From: a virus
DNA: 43,476 bases
Reading direction: 5' to 3' (one strand)
Virus record (IMG/VR): IMGVR_UViG_3300031977_000477
Span: 1 to 43,476 of that record
Position numbers and translations under genes: made by a program. A model generated the notes under the pieces. The model did not search any database, was not told where the DNA came from, and saw only the letters and a list, made by a program, of their open reading frames with translations. Shown piece after piece: positions 12,767 through 22,800 of this stretch (the stretch's first letter is position 1; every line of letters starts with the position of its first letter).

Positions 12767-14673
12767 ATAATGTAGTATGTGTTTCTCCTGAATGTGAGGA
12801 ACGATTACCAACAGGGCAGCGTAAATATTGTTCTAAAACTTGTATGTGGAGAGAACAAAAAAGAAAAGCAAGACTTAAAGAACAGGGTAGAGAATATGAA
12901 CCTGTTATCAAAGAAGCTAACAAAGGCAAAGTAACACAAGTTAGACGAGGTGCCTTATATGACAAATTTGTTAATGAAGGTTATGCATTAGACCTTATAC
13001 AAGAAAGAATGACTAGAGCTGAAATAGCTAAAGAGTTAGGTTGTACTCCTGCACACATATCTAGATTGTTAGGAGCATTTCAAGAAGATTATGAAAAAGA
13101 TAAACAAGCTGAGAATTGGGAAGTATCTGATGATGCAGCACAATCACTAGAAGATTTTCAAAATTTTAGAGATAGATACTTTTTAACAGAACAAGGTATA
13201 CCTTTTGAAACAGCAGACTTTCATCACAGATGGATAAAATCTATTAACAAAGCTTTACTTACTGGTGGTCAGCAAATGATACTAAGTCCACCTAGACACG
13301 GTAAAACTGAATTGTTAATACATTTTGTTATTTGGCTTATATGTAGAAATCCAAACATAAGAATTATGTGGGTAGGTGGTAATGAAGATATTGCTATGAA
13401 CTCTGTAATGTCTGTTATGGATACATTAGACCAAAACGAAAAACTTAAAGAAGATTTTTGTGGACCTGGTGGTAGCTTTAAGCCTGCAACTAGAGCAGGT
13501 AAAATGTGGTCTAGAAATGGTTTTACTGTATCTACAAGAACAGTATCAGGTATTAAATCACCTACAATGATTGGTATTGGTAGAGGTGGTAAGATACTTT
13601 CTCGTGATTGTGATTTAATTATTGCAGATGACATTGAGGACCACAGTTCTACTATGCAACCTGCATCAAGAGAAAATACTAAAAACTGGTGGACTACAAC
13701 ATTAGGTTCTAGAAAAGAGGAACATACAGCTATGGTACTTATAGGTTCTAGACAGCACCCTGAAGATTTATATTCTGCAATATTAGAGAATGATGCTTGG
13801 GAACATATTGTTGAAGAAGCACACGATAGTATGTGTAACATAGCTGAATTTGAAGAAGAAGAACATTTTGAATGTATGTTGTGGAAAGGTAAAAGAAGTT
13901 TTAAGTGGTTAATGAATAGAAAGAAAGATGCTATGACTACTGGTGGTTTGAAGAATTTTGAAATGGTATATCTTAATAAAGCATTTAACGATACATTAAG
14001 ATTATTTAATCCTGAGCAGATACAAGAATGTTATGACCCTAATATGCGTTTAGGTTATGTACCACCTGGTTCATACTTAGTAGCAGGACTTGACCCTGCA
14101 GCTACAGGTTATCAAGCAGGTTTCTTGTGGGCTGTAGAAACAAGTAATGGTCAAATCAAAATGACAATGGTTGATTTAGAAAATACACACGGTGGTGGAT
14201 TAGATGAAGCTAGAAACTTAATTAAAATGTGGCACGAAAAATATCATTGTTACCACTGGGTTATAGAAGAAAACGGATTTCAAAAAGCAATTAGACAAGA
14301 CCAAACTACAAAAGAATATTGTAATGTTCAAGGTATAAAACTTGAAGGACACGAAACACATAAAAATAAATGGGACGAAAGATTTGGTGTCACTGCACTT
14401 GCTCCGATGTTTTCTGATAAGATGATAGTATTGCCTTTTGCAGATGCAGATGCACAGAGTAAGACAATCGCTTATACAAAACAGCTTACTTATTTCGCAA
14501 GCAAAAACTCTGCAAGAGGTAAGGCAAAGTCCGATATAGTTATGGCAAGTTGGTTCCCAATGAAAGTTGTAAGAACCTTGACAAAATTAACCTATAGTGA
14601 TATGGGGATAGATTACAAACAGAGTTTTACTGGTTATAATACTAATGATTGGAATGAAGTACCTTGGAGTTAA
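12760..14673 (+). CDS. terminase large subunit with fused N-terminal zinc finger and HTH
   Basis: The packaging motor ATPase and nuclease. Walker A is SPPRHGKT (176-183), Walker B LIIADDIED (286-294), and RNase H-like nuclease acidic residues are seen at D445 (GLDPAATG), E503/E504 (VIEENGF) and D592 (SDIVMASW). Ahead of the motor are a Cys4 zinc finger (C7, C12, C24, C28) and an HTH segment (RAEIAKELGCTPAHISRLL, about 86-104), unusual for TerL. No separate small terminase is seen nearby, so the N-terminal part may do the DNA recognition. The start is GTG 12760, inside the end of the previous gene; no in-frame ATG precedes the zinc finger. Confidence 0.9.
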   Translation: MVNNVVCVSPECEERLPTGQRKYCSKTCMWREQKRKARLKEQGREYEPVIKEANKGKVTQVRRGALYDKFVNEGYALDLIQERMTRAEIAKELGCTPAHISRLLGAFQEDYEKDKQAENWEVSDDAAQSLEDFQNFRDRYFLTEQGIPFETADFHHRWIKSINKALLTGGQQMILSPPRHGKTELLIHFVIWLICRNPNIRIMWVGGNEDIAMNSVMSVMDTLDQNEKLKEDFCGPGGSFKPATRAGKMWSRNGFTVSTRTVSGIKSPTMIGIGRGGKILSRDCDLIIADDIEDHSSTMQPASRENTKNWWTTTLGSRKEEHTAMVLIGSRQHPEDLYSAILENDAWEHIVEEAHDSMCNIAEFEEEEHFECMLWKGKRSFKWLMNRKKDAMTTGGLKNFEMVYLNKAFNDTLRLFNPEQIQECYDPNMRLGYVPPGSYLVAGLDPAATGYQAGFLWAVETSNGQIKMTMVDLENTHGGGLDEARNLIKMWHEKYHCYHWVIEENGFQKAIRQDQTTKEYCNVQGIKLEGHETHKNKWDERFGVTALAPMFSDKMIVLPFADADAQSKTIAYTKQLTYFASKNSARGKAKSDIVMASWFPMKVVRTLTKLTYSDMGIDYKQSFTGYNTNDWNEVPWS

Positions 14674-16395
14674 ATGAAACCTAAAGATATCGTAGACAGA
14701 GCAACAATACTTAAATCAATGCACGATAATGCTTTGCCTGATAGAGCTAGATTTAGAGCTATCTTAAATGGTGGAAGGGAAGGCATAGCACAATTACTTG
14801 GTCCTCAAATGAACCAAATGGATAGTGATTTAATTCCTGCACCTAATCTTATTTTGTCTGCATTAGACAGACTTGCACAAAAGTTAGGTAAAGCTCCAAC
14901 TTTAGATGTACACATTACAAACGGTAGAGATAGTGCTCGTAACAAAGTTAAAAAAGAAAAGCTTGAAAGAATTGTTACATCATATGACAGACTACAAGGT
15001 TTAGATAGTCAATTACCACAAGTAGCAAGATGGCTACCTGGTTATGGTTTTGCAGTATGGGTAATTACTACAAAGAAAGATATGGCAGGAAATATATTTC
15101 CTACAGCAGAATTAAGAAATCCATACGATTGTTTTCCTGGTTATTTTGGTAATGGTCAAGACCCTAAAGAATTAGCAATAGTACAAAAGGTACCTGTTAA
15201 AAATCTTATAGAAATGTATCCTGAATTAAGAAGTTGGTTTGCAACTAAAGATGAAAATAAAGCACACAATTCATATAGTGTTCTTGGCGAAACAGGTAAT
15301 GGTAGTTGGGAAAACTCTGATGAAAGTGGAGATGTTTTATTAGAGTATATGAATGAAGAAGGAACTTATATTGTTCACGTTGCTTCACAAAAAATTGTAG
15401 ATTTTGTACCTAATCCATTAAAGTCAGGTCCTTCTTTTGTTATAGCTAAAAGATATAGCTTTGACCAATTACAAGGACAGTTTGACCAAGTCATTGGATT
15501 AATGGCACAAATGGCAAAGATAAATATATTATCTGCTATCGCTATGGAAGATGCAGTATTTACTGAAACAAATATTGTAGGTGAAATTGAAAGTGGTCAA
15601 TATAGAAAAGGCAGAAATGCTATTAACTATTTATCACCTGGTTCACAAGTTATAAGACCTGCAACTAATTTACCTTATCAATTGTTTGAAAGTGTAGGTA
15701 GATTAGAAAGACAACTTAGAGTTGTAGCAGGATATCCTGTACAAGATGATGCTATCTCACCTAATTCATTTGTAACTGGTAGAGGTTTAGAAGAACTTAC
15801 TGCTGGTGTTGGTCAAATGGTTACTGAGTATCACACAATATTATCTAAAGCTTTACAAGAAGTAGATGCAAAAAGATTAGAACTAGATGAACATTTACTT
15901 GGTAAAAAAAGAAAACCATTGTCAGGAACTTACAAAGGTGCTGCCTTTGCAGAATTTTATACACCTAAAAATGATATTGACCATAACTATATAACAAGAC
16001 GTAAATATGGAGCTATGGCTTCTTTTGATGCACCTAACAAAATTATTACTGGGTTACAGTTATTACAAGCTGGAATTATTGATAGAGAAACTATGCAACA
16101 AGAAATGGACGGCTTAGAAAATATATCTGTAATTAATGAAAGAATTACTAAAGAAAAATCAGAGAATATTATGGACCAAATGCTTATTCAACGTTCACAA
16201 CAAGGTGACAATAGTGCTTTGATGGCTATTGTAGAAATTTACAATAATCCAAAAAATAAAGGTGAGATATTAGAAAAGTATTTTACAGCACAAGGAGAAC
16301 AGCCAAGTCCTGAAGAACAAGCATTATTACAACAAGCACAAATGCAACAACAGCAAGGTCCTCCTAATTTAGCACAAATGTTAGGAGGTCAATAA
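14674..16395 (+). CDS. portal protein
   Basis: A 573-aa protein encoded directly after TerL, with GGAG 5 nt before the ATG. It has the look of podovirus/siphovirus portal proteins: an N-terminal segment with repeated Leu/Asp/Arg helices, the motif ELRNPYDCFPG (strand-turn common to the family), a central helical region with GYPVQDDAISPNSFVTGRG (stem/tunnel part), and a Gln-rich C-terminus (Q-rich 540-570). It would form the ring through which DNA enters and leaves. Family assignment rests on position and these segments. Confidence 0.85.
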   Translation: MKPKDIVDRATILKSMHDNALPDRARFRAILNGGREGIAQLLGPQMNQMDSDLIPAPNLILSALDRLAQKLGKAPTLDVHITNGRDSARNKVKKEKLERIVTSYDRLQGLDSQLPQVARWLPGYGFAVWVITTKKDMAGNIFPTAELRNPYDCFPGYFGNGQDPKELAIVQKVPVKNLIEMYPELRSWFATKDENKAHNSYSVLGETGNGSWENSDESGDVLLEYMNEEGTYIVHVASQKIVDFVPNPLKSGPSFVIAKRYSFDQLQGQFDQVIGLMAQMAKINILSAIAMEDAVFTETNIVGEIESGQYRKGRNAINYLSPGSQVIRPATNLPYQLFESVGRLERQLRVVAGYPVQDDAISPNSFVTGRGLEELTAGVGQMVTEYHTILSKALQEVDAKRLELDEHLLGKKRKPLSGTYKGAAFAEFYTPKNDIDHNYITRRKYGAMASFDAPNKIITGLQLLQAGIIDRETMQQEMDGLENISVINERITKEKSENIMDQMLIQRSQQGDNSALMAIVEIYNNPKNKGEILEKYFTAQGEQPSPEEQALLQQAQMQQQQGPPNLAQMLGGQ

Positions 16396-16559
16396 TGGAA
16401 CACGCTGAAGAATTTGCAAGAATAATAGCTAGAAACTTTCCTGAACAACCAATGTTTAAACCTGAAATGTATGAACTAACTGGACAAGAAGAAACATACA
16501 CAGTGTTTTATGCACCTGGTATTGGAAGAATAGACATAACATTTACACCTGATTTTTAA
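16395..16559 (+). CDS. uncharacterised small protein (54 aa)
   Basis: A TAATG overlap with the portal stop opens a 54-aa frame behind GGAGG (16384-16388). The protein has an N-terminal helix (EHAEEFARIIARNF) and a beta-like second half (ETYTVFYAPG, RIDITFTP). Not recognised. Its position between the portal and a Pro/Ala-rich small protein suggests a minor head component, but this is only inference. Confidence 0.65.
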   Translation: MEHAEEFARIIARNFPEQPMFKPEMYELTGQEETYTVFYAPGIGRIDITFTPDF

Positions 16560-16560
16560 T

Positions 16561-16887
16561 ATGAGTAGAAAAAGAAATAAAGCAGATTACAAAGCAGAAG
16601 AATATAAAGGTCAAGCTAAAGAGTTAGAAACTTTACAAGACGCTGCACCTGTAGAAGTAGCAGAAGAACCACAAGTTCCTGCACCTTCTGCAATGCCAGT
16701 GCCTAGACAAAATATAAATAATATTGTAGGAGATGCTACAGCACCAAACCCTGATGCTTTGGCTGACCCATTAGCTGGATTAAATCAAGGTAGATTTGAA
16801 CAGACACCTGATGTAGATATGATTTTGCAAGAAATGTATAGGGTATTACCAAGTAAAGAAATAGCAGCGTTATTAAAACAGATGTAG
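16561..16887 (+). CDS. uncharacterised Pro/Ala-rich protein (108 aa)
   Basis: The N-terminus is basic and helical (RKRNKADYKAEEY), the middle a low-complexity Pro/Ala/Val segment (about 30-75), and the end a short helix (VDMILQEMYRVLPSKEIAALLKQM, about 85-108). Such proteins behind portals are often minor head or scaffolding helpers, but no family is recognised. It starts one base after the preceding stop and is followed within 7 nt by the giant protein, so it is part of the structural operon. Confidence 0.65.
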   Translation: MSRKRNKADYKAEEYKGQAKELETLQDAAPVEVAEEPQVPAPSAMPVPRQNINNIVGDATAPNPDALADPLAGLNQGRFEQTPDVDMILQEMYRVLPSKEIAALLKQM

Positions 16888-16894
16888 GAGATTT

Positions 16895-19800
16895 ATGGCT
16901 GAAATAAGATGGTGGTGGACATCTCCTGTCACAGATGAGTATGAAAACCAAAAACAAGAAGAAAGATTAGAGCAATCTAAATTAATTAGAAATGCTATAT
17001 CTTCTGTACCTGATAAATCAAATAATTTAAAAGACTTAATAGACCAACATTTTTATTTACCTAAAGATGTTCTAGTAGGTTCTGCATTAATGGATTTAAC
17101 TGCTGATAGTCCTGAATTATCTACCATTATAGAAAGATGGTTAGATGTTGAAAAGACTTGGTGGGATAGAACTAAATCTGTTGGTAGAGGAGTTATTAGA
17201 ACTGCTTTTACTGCATTTGATAGTTTACAAGATGAAATTGTTAAGAAACCAACACTTGCATATCAAAAATTCTTAAATGATAAAAAGTGGAATGATGGCG
17301 TAGGTTTAGCAGGTGCTACTTTACAACTGCTTACAAGTCGTGATGCAAGAAATGAACTACAAGATATTAGACAAGAACTTGGTCCTTCAGTAGGTAGAGA
17401 AGCTATTAGTGCTGCAATTAAAGGTGAAAAAGTAAATTTAGGTGAAGGCTACTTTGCAAACTCTACACTTGCAGAAGATACAGATGTATATAAAGAATTA
17501 GTTGGTAGAGGTGCAGACCCTGAAGAAGTTAAAAAAATTGTACAAACTTATTACGGAGAAGATATTACAAATACTGAAAGAATGCGTGATGAAGGTTTAA
17601 CAATACAAAATAGATTTGGTACAACTAAATTAACACCTGCTGCAGGTTTAGTAAGTAATATTATTGAACCTGGAACTAAATCATACAACATAGTATCAGG
17701 TGTAATTGATGGTGCTTTTACATTATTAGCTGACCCATCAATATTAGTAGGTAGCTATTTAGCTAAATCAGGTAAAGCTGTTAGAAGTTTAAGTCAAGCA
17801 GATGCATTAAAAGGTGCAGGTATTATTGACAAGGCTGTAAGAAAAACAGTACATATACCAAGTGCTACAGATTATTTAGCTAATTCTAAAGGTGGTCAAT
17901 TTATCGTAGACCAATTAATTAAAGCTGATAATTTTGATACTGTAAGTAGATTAATGAAAGGTCAAGGAGATGCAGTATTACATAAAAAATTAAAAAATGC
18001 ACAAACTAGACAAGATGTGTATGACGCATTAATACCTGCTATAGAAGGATTAGAAGTTACACAAAGATTAGACCCTACATCACTATTACTAAGAGGTAAT
18101 GTATCTAGAGGATTAGGACAGCTTATTGGTGGTGATTATGGACAAGCAGTTGGATTTGCTGGTGCTATTAGAAAATCACAAGCAGAAACAGCAGTTGGTA
18201 GAATGTTTCAAAGCTTTCCTGTTCCTAAATTAAATGTTAAAGATTTGAATGCATCTTTCTTTGATTTAAAAGATTGGATGCGTTGGGCAAAAGTAGATGA
18301 TGATATAGCTGAACCTGCATTAGATAAATTAGCAGACTTAGCAGAAAGCAGAGTTCTTAATCCAAGTAAAGCACAATCTATGCAAAATATGGGAGACATC
18401 TTAGATATTTGGAATGATGTACTAACACACATTGGAGAAAAGTTTAATAGAATAGACTTACCTGACCAATTAGTTAAAGGAATTAAAAGATGGATGGCTA
18501 GTGTAGATGAAACACATAAATATTTTATTAATGAATTAGGTCAAAGTGAATGGTTCCCTGGTTCTAAATTTGACAGTATTAATACAAATATGCGTAAATA
18601 CTTTGGTGAAGAATTAGATGAAGCTGATGCTTATAACATAATATCTAGAGTTATAGCTAAATATAAAAAAGATAGCAATGTTGTTGATGATGAAGTACAA
18701 GACTTAGTAAATCAACTTAGAGATATAGCAGATAGTCCTAAAGAACAAGTTACTAAAACTTTAGTAGATGAAGTTACTAGTTCTTACTATCCAGGTGCCG
18801 AAAGAGAAGCATTAGAGATAGCAGATGAAATAGGAATAAGAACAAGTGGTAGAGTTCCTTATGGTCATACTGCTGTAGATGCAAAAATAGACCAAGACTT
18901 TTTATCAGAAGAATTAAGAACTAGTGGTTCAAGAATATACAGTATGGGTTACAAAATGAAACCTGAAGAAACAATTGACTTAGGTCAAGAAGGTTCTACA
19001 TTTGCAAGAGTTTTATCAGGTAAAAGAACTTCTACTACAAGACATCAAGGTGGTTGGGTAAAAGAAGGTGGAGTACCAAAAATTGGAGAAAAGATATATT
19101 TTAAAAATTTTGAAGATGATGTAGTTGGTGTAACAGTTACAAAAGTACAAACATTACCTCGTAACTTACTTACAAGTCCTGAACATAGACCATTGTTAGA
19201 CGATATATTACAAACAGAAGGTTGGACAGAAATAGAGTATGCATCTCGTCTTAGAGACAGAATAGAAAGCGGTAAGGCTATTCGTGTTGAATATTTAATT
19301 AATGAAGGTTCTAGATACGATAGTTTATCTCCAAGAATGAAAAACTTAAATTTATCTGACTTTAGAGGTGTAGATGAATACAATGCACAAGTATCTTTAA
19401 ACAAAGCTAAAGATGGATTAGCTGTTGATTTAAGTAATGACTTAAAAACTTTATCTCGTAAAGATAGAAAAAGAGCAGAGTTTCTTATTAATTCAATAGA
19501 AGAAACTGATAAAGCATTACAAAAAATATCAAGTGCTAAAGCAGATTTAGAAAATCAAATATTACAAACTCCTGATAAAGCATTAAAAGATGTTGATGAA
19601 TATGAACCTGTTTTATCAAAACTTTATAAAGATGAAGAACAATTAAGATTGCTTTTTGTAAAAGACAGAGAAGAACTTTATCAACTAGTACCTAACTATC
19701 GTAAAGTAGATGATTTGTCTGCATCAAAAGATATTTATGACCCTGATTACTGGAACCAAGATTTTGGAATTATTAATCCTAAAGGTGACAATATGGGTCA

Positions 19801-22800
19801 AGCAGTTAAATATAACATTGATGAAAGTGATGCAACAATTATATTTCGTAAAAGACAAGATGGTAAAAGTAAAATACCTAAATCACAGAATTTACAAAAA
19901 ATACAAAACTATTTAGACAATGGTAAATGGGAACAACCTGTAGGAGGTTCAAAATTAGATGCTGGTGTTTACCAAGGTTATAAGCCATATGTAGTCATTG
20001 AAATAGGAGCTGATGGTAAATTAGGAAAACAAGATATTGTTAAGTACCAAGACTTCTTATTTAAAAATAAAGCTAAAAAAGTAAACATAGTTGGTGACAA
20101 GTTAATTACTAATGATGAACTATATGATGTATTTAATAGATTAATGTTTTATAGAACTAAAGGTACTGCTATTACTGTAAATAAATTACTAAATGTAATA
20201 GAAGAAAACATTGACCAATTAAGAAAAATAGATTTAAATGATGCTGAACCTGAAGATATTCTTAATGAAGTATTAGAAGAATTTAAGAATACTAGTGCAG
20301 GTAAATCTGTAGATACTGCATACGAACCTAGAGCTACAGCACACTTACTATCTGAGTATTGGGACGAAGGTTATATTCCTATGCCTGATGCTAGATTATT
20401 TTTAAGAATATTTAGACCTATGAGAGATTTAGGTTTAAGACTTACAGGACGACATAGAAATATATCAACTGATGAATATGAAAGATTACTAGCAAGACCT
20501 GTTGCAGATTTAGCAAAAATAGAATTATCTACTGATAGAACTTTTGTAGAAGAAATTAGAAGATTAGTTGGTAAAACAAGAGTAAGTATAAAGGTAGATG
20601 CAGATGCTGATAGTGTAGCAAATATATCAGAAGGTATGCTTACTATGATAGGTGATGGTTATATGCAGAGAATATGGAAACCATCTGTACTTCTTAGACC
20701 TGCTTGGGTAACAAGAGTTGTAGGTGAAGAACAAGTTCGTATGTGGGCAGCTGATTTAGATAATGTATTTGCACACCCATTATCATCTATTTCCTGGATA
20801 CTTGGTAGGTCACCACAAAGAAATAGACAATTATTACTAAAGACTAGAGAAAAATCTCGTGATTATTTATCAGAACAATGGGGTCGTGGTGGTACAGATA
20901 TACTTGATGAAAGTTTAGAAAATAGTTTTTATCATCAATCAGCTATGTCTAATACACATAATGGTGTTTTATTTGGCATAAATCCAAAAAGAGCTAGAGG
21001 GTTTACATTAGTAGGAGTTGGTGGTAAAGGTTGGAATACACACTGGGCTTCAGAATTACTACAACTAGTAGATGACCCATTAGCATCTAAAATAGCTGCT
21101 ATAACTATAGACCCTGTACAAGATGGTCAAAAGTATAAAGTTGCATTAGATGATATAAAACAAAGTTTTTGGGATGGAGAATTAAAAGAATGGAGAATGG
21201 CTTTTGTAGGTAATGCAGATGATATGGGTAGAGCATCTAAAAAACTTATACTAGAAAACAGAGCACACGCTGATAGTTATATAGACAGTATTGTTGCTAG
21301 ATTACACGTTAAAACTGGTGGTACATATGAAGCATATGAAATTGTACCTGGTGGTACACCTAAATTAATATCATCTAGAGATGACGCAAGAGTATTACCT
21401 GCAGTATCTGATATTAAAAATCCAATTAAATATGAAATTAAAAGTAGTGGTGATAAAGAATTACTAGCACACATAGCAGGAGGTGGTACTGAAAAACCTA
21501 ACGTAGTAAATATATTTAGTAAAAAGAAAAATGATTATACAGAAATTAATTTAAGTAGAAATATGACTAGAAGTGAATTTAGAGTTTATTCTAGTTGGCT
21601 TAAAAATTTTAAAACAGATGTATTAGATGGAAGTCTTATTAAATTTAAAGCATCAAGATTTGAATTAGGTAGAGATAAAATATCTGAATACGATAGAGTT
21701 CTTGAAACTTTCTTTAGCACTTTGATGGGTGCATCAACTAATGAACTATCTAGGTCTACTGCATTTAGACAATATTACTGGAGATTTATTGAAAGTATGT
21801 ATGCAAATATGGATGATGCATCTAGAGCTGTAATACTTAAACAAGCTAGAAAAACTATGGGTATAGGAAAAAATAATAGACTTACACCTGGTTCTAGAGC
21901 TAAACAATATATTGATAGTTTAGAAAATATGGGTAAAGCAGATGTTACTAAAATGATAGGAATTGATGATTTAGAAAGTGTAGATGATTTAGCAAAAGCT
22001 TATGCATTAAATGAAACTAAGAGTTTGCTATATGATTTAAATAACAGACACGTCATTTCAGATATGTTAAGACTTATGTTTCCATTCGCAGAAGTATATA
22101 TTGAGATAGCTGGTACTTGGACTAGATTACTTAAAAACCAAAAAACATTATTTGGTAGAAAAGTACAGCGTGCAGTTGAAGGTGCTAGAGATGTAAGTAT
22201 TTTTGGTGAAAATGAAGATGAAGGTTTCTTTACTACTGACCCTAGAACAGGTGAAGAAATGTATAACATAGCTGGTTTTGGTTTGAATAATAAACTTGAT
22301 AGAGCACTTAACCCTGACACTGAAGATGCTACTGTAACTAATCCTGTAACAGGTAAAGATGATTTAGAAGCACCACAAATAAATGCAAGAATAGAAGGAT
22401 ATGCTAGCGGTTTGAATATGGTTGCTGGTTCTATTATTCCTGGTGTTGGTCCTATAGTTCAATTACCTGCATCAGCTATATTACCTTCTACTGCTGCTAT
22501 TGACCAAGCTATATTTCCATATGGCAGACCTGCTTATAAAGTTACTGACCCATCATATTGGGTAGATGCTACATTACCTTCTTGGATTAATAAACTTCGT
22601 GCTGCTAATGGAAGTACAAGTAGTCCTGAATTACAAAGAGCTTATGCTAATAGAGTAAAAGAAATACAAAGAGCTATGTTTACTACTGGTATCTATGACG
22701 ATAGTACTCCTGAAGCAGAACAAGAAAGTTTAGAAAGAGCTAAGACATTAGCTAATTCAATGCTGAAGTATCAAGCATTTATACAATTTGTTATGCCTAC

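Noticed and set aside
13269-13841. 190-aa frame antisense to the terminase gene
   Set aside because: It mirrors conserved TerL motifs codon by codon and has Cys/Ser/Ile-rich shadow composition.
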